From: Modestobacter versicolor | GTDB taxonomy: Bacteria > Actinomycetota > Actinomycetes > Mycobacteriales > Geodermatophilaceae | DNA: 64,000 bases | Reading direction: 5' to 3' | Assembly: GCF_014195485.1 (NCBI RefSeq) | Contig: NZ_JACIBU010000001.1 | Location: 930,001 to 994,000 of the forward strand | Part shown: positions 1-7,136 of the stretch, piece by piece | Layout of the letters: each line of letters opens with the position of its first letter | How positions within the stretch are numbered: the first letter of the stretch is position 1 | Program-made: the position numbers and the translations under genes | The notes under the pieces: generated by a model | The model's input: only the letters and a program-made list of their open reading frames with translations | What the model was told of the DNA's origin: nothing | Database searches by the model: none

Positions 1-1080
1 TCGGGTTTCGTCCGCTACTTCGCCGGGGTCGTCGGGATGTCCGAGGACGCGGTCATCCCGACCCTGCTGATCGCGCTGGCCTTCATCACCCTCATCACGG
101 TCGTCAACCTGATCGGCATCAGCGAGTCGGTCGCGGTCAACGTGGTCATGACGTTCATCGAGCTCAGCGGCCTGCTGCTCATCATGGTCATCGGCGTCAT
201 CGCGATCTTCCAGGGCATCTCCGAGCCCGGCGTGCTGCTGGAGTTCAGCGGCGAGGGCAGCAAGGCCATCGCCGTGGTCTCCGGCGTCTCGCTGGCGTTC
301 TTCGCCATGACCGGGTTCGAGAACGCGGCGAACGTGGCCGAGGAGACGATCGACCCGTCTCGCGCCTTCCCGCGGGCGCTGATCGGCGGCATGGTGACCG
401 CCGGCGCCGTCTACGTGCTGGTCTCCATCGCGGCGGCGCTCGCCGTGCCGATCGACACCCTGGCCGGCAACACGCTGCTGGAGGTGATCCGCGCCGACCT
501 GCTGCCCATCTCGGCGAGCGTCATGCTGGTCGTCTTCGGCCTCATCGCCATGGTCGCGATCAGCAACACCGCGCTGGTCACCGTGGTCGCCCAGTCGCGG
601 ATCCTCTACGGGATGGCCCGCGAGGACGTCGTCCCGGGCGTGTTCGCCACGGTCCACCCGACCCGCCGCAGCCCCTACGTCGCACTGCTGTTCGGCGCCG
701 CCGTCGTGGGCTCGCTGCTGGTGATCGGCGCGGTCTTCCAGCTCACCGGGTCCGACCTGGACATCGTCGACCGGCTGGCCACCATCACCGTGGTGTTCCT
801 GCTGTTCATCTACGCGCTGGTGATCGTCGCCTGCCTGAAGCTGCGGGGCAGCGACGAGACGCCGGACACCTACCGGGCGAACACCCCGCTGCTGGTCCTC
901 GGCATCATCGGCAACCTGCTGGTGCTGGCCTACACGGTCATCGACGACCCGGCCGCGCTGCTGTGGGTGGCCGGGCTGCTGGCGATCGGGCTGCTCCTCT
1001 TCCTGGCCGAGTACTCCAGCAAGAAGCGGGCCCGAACCGGCACTCCCGCCGACGCACCGCCGACCGACAGGGGACTGTGA
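1..1080 (+). CDS. APC-family amino acid permease, 5' end outside window
   Basis: The reading frame is open from base 1 and ends with TGA at 1080, so only the last 359 or so residues are present; the ATG at 37 is internal. The product is hydrophobic with about nine predicted membrane spans and a short basic, proline-rich cytoplasmic tail. The stretch around residues 97-130 (FFAMTGFENAANVAEE, then a proline-containing loop) is typical of the sixth helix and following loop of APC amino-acid transporters, which exchange or import amino acids across the plasma membrane. The substrate cannot be told. The next gene, a universal stress protein, starts 3 bp after the stop, so the two are probably co-transcribed. 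Confidence 0.85.
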   Translation, partial: SGFVRYFAGVVGMSEDAVIPTLLIALAFITLITVVNLIGISESVAVNVVMTFIELSGLLLIMVIGVIAIFQGISEPGVLLEFSGEGSKAIAVVSGVSLAFFAMTGFENAANVAEETIDPSRAFPRALIGGMVTAGAVYVLVSIAAALAVPIDTLAGNTLLEVIRADLLPISASVMLVVFGLIAMVAISNTALVTVVAQSRILYGMAREDVVPGVFATVHPTRRSPYVALLFGAAVVGSLLVIGAVFQLTGSDLDIVDRLATITVVFLLFIYALVIVACLKLRGSDETPDTYRANTPLLVLGIIGNLLVLAYTVIDDPAALLWVAGLLAIGLLLFLAEYSSKKRARTGTPADAPPTDRGL

Positions 1081-1083
1081 GCC

Positions 1084-1542
1084 GTGCACGTCATCGTCGC
1101 GACCGACGGGTCCCAGGCCTCGCTGGCCGCAGCCGGGCAGTTCCAGTGGATCGCGGACTCCCGCGAGATCACCGAGGTCACCGTGGTGGCCGTGGTGAGC
1201 CCGTACGCCGCTGTCCCGTTCGCCAACGAGCTCACCGAGCGCCGCAACGTCGAGCCGACCGACTTCAGCTTCCAGGCGGAGGCCGCGGCCGCGGTCGACG
1301 TGGTCGCCGGGCTGTTCGACGGCTGGGGGCCGACCATCCACACGCAGGTGCGCAGCGGCTCGCCCGCCGCGGAGATCATCCGGGCGGCCCAGGAGGTCGG
1401 CGCGGGCCTCATCTCGCTGGCGTCGGGCAGCCGCGGGCTGACCGCGACCATCCTGCTGGGCACCACGGCGTCACGCGTGCAGCACTCCGCACCCTGCCCG
1501 GTGCTGGTCTGCCGGCCCACCCGCACCGCCGACGGCGGCTGA
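1084..1542 (+). CDS. universal stress protein (UspA family)
   Basis: A 152-residue protein starting at GTG, 3 bp after the permease stop. It begins with the hydrophobic strand and conserved Asp of the Usp fold (HVIVATDGS) and ends with the family's nucleotide-binding loop. That loop reads GSRGLTATILLGTTA, two residues shorter between the second and third glycines than the usual G-2x-G-9x-G-S/T pattern, so ATP binding is uncertain. Usp proteins are cytoplasmic and accumulate under starvation or stress. A Usp domain directly behind an APC permease suggests it may modulate that transporter, but this is inference. Confidence 0.85.
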   Translation: MHVIVATDGSQASLAAAGQFQWIADSREITEVTVVAVVSPYAAVPFANELTERRNVEPTDFSFQAEAAAAVDVVAGLFDGWGPTIHTQVRSGSPAAEIIRAAQEVGAGLISLASGSRGLTATILLGTTASRVQHSAPCPVLVCRPTRTADGG

Positions 1543-1582
1543 GCGGCCCGGCGGCTGATCCCGGGGACCTCCCCGGCCCCTG

Positions 1583-2785
1583 TCAGGCCGGCACGTGCTC
1601 GTCGAGCCAGTCGAAGACCCGTTCGCCACGCAGCGCCGCCGCCGCCGGTTCGCAGTGCGCGCCCGCCCCTTCGGCAGCCGAGAAGGGCAGGAGCGTGACG
1701 GGGCAGGTCAGCGCCGCCGCCATCCGCGCGGACTGACCGGGCCAGAACTGCTCGTCCTCGGGATCGGTGATCAGCATCGGGCAGCGGATCCCGGCCAGCT
1801 GCTCGGCGGTCAGCGCGTACTCGCGCGCCGCGGTGAAGAAGTCGAACGGCGAGGTGACCCCGTAGGGCCGCATCCGCCAGGCCAGCAGGGTGCGGGTCGC
1901 GGGGGACACCTTGAGTGCCCAGGACATGTCGGTGTCGAACTTCTGCCGGTCCCCGGCGTCCAGCAGCTTCACCAGGAAGCGGGGGAGCTGCTGGAGCATG
2001 GTGGTGGAGACGTCGACGACACCCGGGTCGGCGACCGCGGCGGCGATGCGGTGCTCGACGGTGGCGGCCCGTGGCACCCAGTAGCCGCCCTGGCTGATGC
2101 CCATCACCGCGATCCGGTCTGGGTCGACGTCCGGCCGCTTCGCGAGGTGGTCGATCACGGGGGTGAGGACGTTCTCCCAGTCGGGCCGGAAGGGGAGGCC
2201 CTGTCGCACGAGGGCGGCGTTCTGCCCCGGGCCGTCGTAGGTCATGGCGTTCCAGCCGCGGGCGAGGGCCTCGGCGATGCCGCGGCCCCAGGCGCCGGTC
2301 ACCGAACCGTCGCTGCCGTTGGTGTAGACCAGCGTCCGCCGGGCCTCGGTGGCCGGGCCGCGCCGGAAGCAGTAGCCGGGCAGGGTGGTGTCCTCGTAGG
2401 GGATGGCGATCCGCTCCACGACCACGTCGCCCTCCTCCGTGGTGAGGTCGACGAAGCGGTCCCACGCCGAGCGGTGCCGCTCCCACAGCTCGGTGAAGCC
2501 GCCGGTGGCATCGGCCTTGTCGCACGCCTCGGAGTAGTAGCTGGACGCGCGCAGCCAGCGGGCCGCGGCCGTCCGGACGTGGTGGGCGGCCTCGGCGGCC
2601 TGCGCCTCCTCCGCGATGCGGTCGGCCGTCGCCGTCCACTGGGCGACCCACGCCTCGGCGTCCCCCTCGGGGATCCGGTCGACGGTCGTCAGGACCTCAC
2701 CGATGTCGGCCGCGCGCCCGTAGGTGGTGCCGAGGACGCCCTCCACGGAGAACTGGAAGTCGTGGTCCTTGAAGAAGCGGTGCAT
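1583..2785 (-). CDS. alpha/beta hydrolase with helical N-terminal region
   Basis: A 400-residue protein. The ATG at 2785 follows a GGAG ribosome site by 6 nt, which favours it over in-frame codons further upstream. About 130 mostly helical residues precede an alpha/beta-hydrolase core with the nucleophile elbow GISQGG (about residue 218) and a late Asp and His. The layout resembles FrsA/DUF1100-like and pseudooxynicotine-hydrolase-like enzymes; the substrate is unknown and no signal peptide is seen. Its promoter carries one of the best TTGGAG direct-repeat operators (2855-2871), placing it in the proposed SARP regulon. It converges with the Usp gene across a 40-bp gap. Confidence 0.85.
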   Translation of the reverse strand: MHRFFKDHDFQFSVEGVLGTTYGRAADIGEVLTTVDRIPEGDAEAWVAQWTATADRIAEEAQAAEAAHHVRTAAARWLRASSYYSEACDKADATGGFTELWERHRSAWDRFVDLTTEEGDVVVERIAIPYEDTTLPGYCFRRGPATEARRTLVYTNGSDGSVTGAWGRGIAEALARGWNAMTYDGPGQNAALVRQGLPFRPDWENVLTPVIDHLAKRPDVDPDRIAVMGISQGGYWVPRAATVEHRIAAAVADPGVVDVSTTMLQQLPRFLVKLLDAGDRQKFDTDMSWALKVSPATRTLLAWRMRPYGVTSPFDFFTAAREYALTAEQLAGIRCPMLITDPEDEQFWPGQSARMAAALTCPVTLLPFSAAEGAGAHCEPAAAALRGERVFDWLDEHVPA

Positions 2786-2838
2786 GTCCGGTCTCCGTTC
2801 GCAAGCCCCCGGCGACGGGCGCGTGGTCGTGGGACCTG

Positions 2839-2871
2839 ACGGTGCCCGGGGCACCTCCAAGGCCTCTCCAA
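2839..2871 (-). promoter_or_regulatory. SARP-like operator/promoter of the alpha/beta hydrolase
   Basis: Read on the minus strand there are two exact TTGGAG hexamers (2871-2866 and 2860-2855) separated by 5 bp, giving an 11-bp period. Ten bp further on is the -10-like CACCGT (2844-2839). Transcription would begin near 2832, about 45 nt before the start codon. The same arrangement recurs at seven other promoters in this window. Confidence 0.6.
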
Positions 2872-2899
2872 CGGCAGTCCGGACCGAACGGTGGGCCGG

Positions 2900-5833
2900 T
2901 CAGGCCGGGGCGGCCTCGGCGGCGCGCGGCCCGGGGAGGACGTCGGCCAGGGTGAGCGTCGCACCGGCGGCGCGGAGCCGCTCCGCCTCGGCCGGCTCCA
3001 GGGAGCGGGTGACCTCGGCGAGCACGGAGGCCGTCGGCTCCGCCGCGGGCCAGCGCAACCCGTTCCGCAGCGCCTGGGTCCGGGCGGCCGAGAACAGTCG
3101 GACCGCCTCGCGCGGGCGGCCGCTCATGGCCGTGACCAGGCCACGCAGTTCGAAGGCGACGGGGCCGTCCGTGTTCCCCAACGTGAGCCGGTGGGCGACC
3201 ATCCGGTCCGACCACGCCAGGCCCCGGGCCGGGTCGCCGTCCCGGATCGCGGCGATGACGGCCGTCCCCGCGGCGAGCAGGGCCACGTACACGTTGCCCA
3301 GGTCCAGTGCGCGGCGGTGCAGGGCAGCCAGGTCCTCGTCGGTCGTCAGACCGTCGCCGCTCACCAGGTGCGCCGCGCAGATCTCGGCGAACAGGTGGAG
3401 CTCCGGCTCGTCGCCGGTGTCGGCCACCGTCCGCACCCGCTCGGCCACCTCGCGCGCGCGCTCCACCCCGCCGGCGATGGCCAGCGAGTGCGTCAGCAGG
3501 GTCAGCGACTCCACCACGGTGCGCGTCGTGGCGTGCCCGCTGGCGTCGAGGGATGCGAGGGCCGTGCCGATGTGCGGGTCCGCGAGGTCGCGCAGGGCGG
3601 CGGAGGACAGCAGGTGGGCGAGCGTCAGGCGGACGAGTGCGGCCGACAGCGGATCGGCCAGGTGCTCGTGCTCCAGGGCCCGCTCGGCCCAGAACCGGCC
3701 CTCGACGGACTTGCTGCGGAAGTACCAGAAGCTGCCCAGCCGGCCGGCCAGCCAGACGCCCTCGGCGGAGGGCGCCTCCATGAGCAGGTGCTGCAGGGTC
3801 GCTCGGAGCGCGGGCAGGTCGTCGTCGAGGGCGTCGAACCACGCGCTCTCGGTCACGTGCCCGAGCGGCGGCTTGTCCCGGACGAGGCCGATCACCCAGG
3901 AGTCCCGGGACCGGCGCAGCCGATCCGCCTCCGCCGCGGCCGCGTGCCCGGCGTGTCCCCGGATCGTGGTGAGCTGGGTGAACAACGACGGTCCGCCCGG
4001 CCGGGCAGGGCCCACCGGGACCAGCAGCGAGTGGTGCACGAGGCGGGCGACGAGGTTGCCCGTCTCCTCGAGGTCTCCGTCGGCCTCCGAGCCGCGGTGG
4101 ACGGCGTCGGCCGCGGCCACCGAGAACGGGCCGGGCAGCGCGGAGACGCTGCGGTGCACCGCGGCCTCGTCGGGGGGCAGCGCGGCGTAGCTCTGCTCGA
4201 TGGCTGCGCGCACGGTCCGGTGGTGGTCGCTCCCGCGCCCGATGCGGGCCAGCTGGCTCGGGTCGGCGGTGACCTGGTGGGCGATCTCCTCCAGGGTGAA
4301 GGCCCGCGCGCGGCCGGCCGCCAGCTCGAGGGCCAGGGGCACGCCGTCCACGGCGGTCGCGATCCGCACCGCGGCGGTCAGCAGGCCCAGGTCCTCGCGG
4401 TCCGCGCCCGCGGACGCCAGCCGGTCGAGCAGGAGCGCGACGGCGGGTGAGGTGCTCGCGTCGTCCAGGTCCGTGGGCACCGCGAGCGGGCCGACCGGGT
4501 GCACCCGCTCGCCGTCCACCTCCAGGGGCTCCCGGCTGGTCGCAAGGACCGACAACCGGCTCGGCCCGCGGAACCAGTCGTCGACCAGGCCGGCGACCGG
4601 GTCCAGGACCTGCTCGCAGTTGTCCAGCACCAGCAGCGCGCGCCGGTCGCGCAGGAAGCCGCGCAGGGCCTCGCCCGGCCGTGCCGTGTCCGCCGGCCCG
4701 GAGGCCAGCGCCGACATGACGGCGGACAGCACCGAGCCGGCGTCCCGCGTGGCCGTGAGGTCGACGAACCAGACCCCGCCCGGGAACCGGTCGGCGAGGG
4801 TCCGGGCCACCTCGACGGCCAGCCGCGTCTTGCCGCAGCCGGCGGCGCCCACCAGCGTGGTGAGACCGGTCCGCGGCACCTCCCGGACCAGCTCGGCCAG
4901 GTCCTGCTCGCGTCCCACCAGCGCGGACGTCCGATGGGGGAGGTGCACCTCGCCGGAGGCACCCTCGACGGGCCGCTCCCCGGCCGTGGGAGCGGGCGCC
5001 GGACCCGCCGGGGGGCCGTCGGCGACCGCAGCCGGTGCCGGACCCACGAGCGCGGGGTCCTCGGCCAGGATCCGGCCGTGCAGCTCGCGCAGCTCCGGAC
5101 CCGGCTCGAGGCCGAGCTCGTCGAGGAGCACCGTGCGGACCTCCGTGTAGCTGCGCAGCGACTCCTCCGCCCGTCCCAGGCGGTGCTGGGCCAGCATGCG
5201 CAGCGCCCAGAGCCGCTCGCGCAGCGGTGTGTCGGCCAGGCCGGGCCCCAGCGCGAGCAGCGCACGCTCCGGCGAGCCGGCGCGGAGGAGGGCATCGGCC
5301 TGCAGCTCGCGCAGCTGGTCGCGGACCTCCGTCAGCCGGGCCACCGTCGCCACGGCCCACGGTTCGTCGGCGAAGCCGGCGTAGGGCCGCCCCCGCCACA
5401 GCCCCAGCGCGCGCTCGGCGCACCGGCAGGCGTCGGCGGCCCGGCCGGTGGCGAGCAGCTCGCGTGTCTCGTCGGCCGCTGCCGTGAAGCGCGCCGAGTC
5501 GACGCTCACCGTGTCGGGCACCAGCCGGTAGCCGCCGTGGTCGTGGCGCAGCACCGACGACGGGCGCCCCCGCTCCCGCTGCGGTTCGAGGGCCTTGCGC
5601 AACCGCCAGATGTGCGAGTCGAGGGTCGAGGGCGACCGGGCAGGTGACTGCGCTCCCCACATGGCGTCCGACAGGGAGTCCACGCCGACGTGCTGGCCGG
5701 CGTTGACCAGCAGGAGGGACAGCGCGGCAGCGAGCCGGGTGCCGCCCAGGCCGACCGGAGTGCCCGCCCGCTCGACCTCGAGGGGCCCGAGATCTCGGAT
5801 GCGGAGGGCTCCCGCGGGTGGTTCGGACAGCAC
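2900..5833 (-). CDS. large SARP/AfsR-type transcriptional regulator with ATPase domain
   Basis: A 977-residue regulator. The GTG at 5833 is preceded by a perfect AGGAGG four bases upstream, so longer in-frame starts are rejected. Residues 10-105 form the OmpR-like winged helix of SARPs, 110-255 the bacterial transcriptional activation domain (BTAD), and about 300-560 an NB-ARC-like ATPase with P-loop GAAGCGKT (329-336) and Walker B LLVLDN (about 400-405). The remaining 400 residues are helical, without clear TPR signatures. Such proteins bind direct repeats with 11-bp period next to the -10 box and activate transcription. A paralogue lies at 15894-18758. It is the nearest regulator to the TTGGAG-repeat promoters and a candidate to bind them. 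Confidence 0.9.
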   Translation of the reverse strand: MLSEPPAGALRIRDLGPLEVERAGTPVGLGGTRLAAALSLLLVNAGQHVGVDSLSDAMWGAQSPARSPSTLDSHIWRLRKALEPQRERGRPSSVLRHDHGGYRLVPDTVSVDSARFTAAADETRELLATGRAADACRCAERALGLWRGRPYAGFADEPWAVATVARLTEVRDQLRELQADALLRAGSPERALLALGPGLADTPLRERLWALRMLAQHRLGRAEESLRSYTEVRTVLLDELGLEPGPELRELHGRILAEDPALVGPAPAAVADGPPAGPAPAPTAGERPVEGASGEVHLPHRTSALVGREQDLAELVREVPRTGLTTLVGAAGCGKTRLAVEVARTLADRFPGGVWFVDLTATRDAGSVLSAVMSALASGPADTARPGEALRGFLRDRRALLVLDNCEQVLDPVAGLVDDWFRGPSRLSVLATSREPLEVDGERVHPVGPLAVPTDLDDASTSPAVALLLDRLASAGADREDLGLLTAAVRIATAVDGVPLALELAAGRARAFTLEEIAHQVTADPSQLARIGRGSDHHRTVRAAIEQSYAALPPDEAAVHRSVSALPGPFSVAAADAVHRGSEADGDLEETGNLVARLVHHSLLVPVGPARPGGPSLFTQLTTIRGHAGHAAAAEADRLRRSRDSWVIGLVRDKPPLGHVTESAWFDALDDDLPALRATLQHLLMEAPSAEGVWLAGRLGSFWYFRSKSVEGRFWAERALEHEHLADPLSAALVRLTLAHLLSSAALRDLADPHIGTALASLDASGHATTRTVVESLTLLTHSLAIAGGVERAREVAERVRTVADTGDEPELHLFAEICAAHLVSGDGLTTDEDLAALHRRALDLGNVYVALLAAGTAVIAAIRDGDPARGLAWSDRMVAHRLTLGNTDGPVAFELRGLVTAMSGRPREAVRLFSAARTQALRNGLRWPAAEPTASVLAEVTRSLEPAEAERLRAAGATLTLADVLPGPRAAEAAPA

Positions 5834-6026
5834 GGGCCCTCCTGGCGAGCCGGCCCCGTGGCGTCGCGGTGAGGAGGTCCCCCACCTCGGTGACGCGGGT
5901 GCGGTCAGCATCCGTGCCCCGGTCGTCCCGGGGCGCCGTCGGACCACTGCGTACCGCATCTGCGCCGGTCGCGGTAGGTCCCCGACGCCGGGTGGGCCGA
6001 AAGGGGACGCTGCCCGTCACCGGGGA

Positions 6027-6773
6027 TCACCGGGTGCGGGCGGGACCCGTCTGCTCGACCGGGCGGGGGACCGCGGCGAACACGTCGACCAGCCGGTCCC
6101 ACCGGTTCCGCCGACCGGCTGGGAACCGGCGGTGAGCGCGAGTGGCGCGGCGGTCACCGTCCCGGTACCACCGGCGCGCGAAGAAGGACGACGGCCGCGC
6201 CAGTCGCACGGCTGCGCAGGCGGCGACCAGGGGCACGAACACGCCCACGACGCCGAGCACGACCCGGCCCTTGAGGATCGCGACGGCAGCGAAGAGCAGG
6301 TTCAGCAGGATGGTCAGGGCCACGACGCCCTCGCCCCGCGACCGGTCGGCGTCGAACGGGTTGGCGCCGATGAGCAGGAACACGCCCACCACGGCCGCGA
6401 TGAGCACCGCGTCCACCGAGCTGCGCCCCTCCCGCGACCAGTACACGTCCTCCAGGTGCAGCCAGAGCGCGAACTCGTCGAGCGTGAGAGCCGCCCCGGC
6501 ACCGAAGAGGACGGCGAGCAGGGCCGCCCAGCCCCCGTTCGGGCGGTAGGCGAACTCGGCGGTCCCCGTCCCCAGCAGCAGGAAGATGCCGTACACCTCG
6601 TGGTGGACGTGCACGCCGCCCACGCTCGCGTCGCGGAAGGGGCCCCGGCCGCTGCGGATGGCGTGCGTGATGAACCGGGTGACCAGGAAGGTCGCCAGGA
6701 ACCCGATCACCAGCCACGCCACGAGCTCGCGGCGACCGGTGACCGCCGGCAGCAGCTCTGGTCCCCAGCCCAC
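6027..6773 (-). CDS. unknown membrane protein with HVHH motif
   Basis: A 248-residue protein. I chose the GTG at 6773 because GGGGAG lies 6 nt before it. About six membrane spans are visible. The loop after the first span holds GVHVHHEVYG, and a later segment holds DEFALWLHLEDVYW. This pairing of histidines and acidic residues near the membrane could bind metal, but no activity is known to me. The C-terminus is basic (positions 205-248). I do not recognise a named family, although it looks like a conserved actinobacterial membrane protein. It is divergent from the lysX transcript and has its own TTGGAG-type operator. Confidence 0.7.
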   Translation of the reverse strand: MGWGPELLPAVTGRRELVAWLVIGFLATFLVTRFITHAIRSGRGPFRDASVGGVHVHHEVYGIFLLLGTGTAEFAYRPNGGWAALLAVLFGAGAALTLDEFALWLHLEDVYWSREGRSSVDAVLIAAVVGVFLLIGANPFDADRSRGEGVVALTILLNLLFAAVAILKGRVVLGVVGVFVPLVAACAAVRLARPSSFFARRWYRDGDRRATRAHRRFPAGRRNRWDRLVDVFAAVPRPVEQTGPARTR

Positions 6774-6836
6774 GACGACCTCCCCGTCTACCGCACCTCC
6801 GCCGGTGCCACCCCACCGGACGGTCGAGTGGCGCAG

Positions 6837-6869
6837 AGCCTGCGCGGGACGGCTCCAACACCACGCCAA
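6837..6869 (-). promoter_or_regulatory. SARP-like operator/promoter of the HVHH membrane protein
   Basis: On the minus strand TTGGCG (6869-6864, one mismatch) and TTGGAG (6858-6853) are spaced by 11 bp, followed after 10 bp by CAGGCT (6842-6837), close to the TAGGCT -10 boxes used elsewhere in the window. Confidence 0.5.
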
Positions 6870-6910
6870 CGCCGCCGCTCCCACCGACCGGCGCCGGTGC
6901 ACCGGGCAGG

Positions 6911-6943
6911 TTGGAGCGTCCTTGGAGCGGTGCGCTCGACAGT
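6911..6943 (+). promoter_or_regulatory. SARP-like operator/promoter of the small ORF-lysX-permease transcript
   Basis: Two exact TTGGAG hexamers (6911-6916, 6922-6927) with 11-bp period, then 10 bp, then GACAGT (6938-6943) as -10. It points away from the operator at 6837-6869, so a single 107-bp region serves both directions. Confidence 0.6.
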
Positions 6944-6995
6944 GCCTCCCCGTGCGGCCGGTTCGATCGCCGGCCCGGGAAGTGGGGAGGACACG

Positions 6996-7136
6996 GTGGA
7001 GACCTCCACCTCGCGCGGGCCGTGGTGCCCCGGGCCGACGGTTCGGGGCGTCGACGCCCTGCAGGCCGCGGGCCGCACGCTGGTCAGGGTGCAGGACCTG
7101 CTGGGACCGACCGCGCCCGGTGAGACCAACCGGTGA
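6996..7136 (+). CDS. 46-residue small protein upstream of lysX
   Basis: This frame starts with GTG at 6996, five bases after a strong GGGGAGG ribosome site, and its TGA overlaps the lysX GTG (GTGA at 7133-7136). The strong ribosome site and the 4-nt overlap argue that it is translated and couples translation of lysX. The product is short, with a serine/threonine and proline-rich N-terminus and a helix-like stretch (GVDALQAAGRTLVRVQDLLG). It has no membrane span and no family I recognise. It could be a leader peptide or a small functional partner of LysX. Confidence 0.5.
   Translation: METSTSRGPWCPGPTVRGVDALQAAGRTLVRVQDLLGPTAPGETNR

Noticed and set aside
1557..1580. Hairpin between the Usp gene and the convergent hydrolase
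   Set aside because: Only a 6-7 bp GC stem with almost no loop; too weak to call a terminator.
2697..6020. A 1107-codon frame on the same strand as the first SARP gene, in another phase
   Set aside because: It is an Arg/Gly/Pro-rich shadow of the true SARP frame, which has clear domains and a ribosome site.
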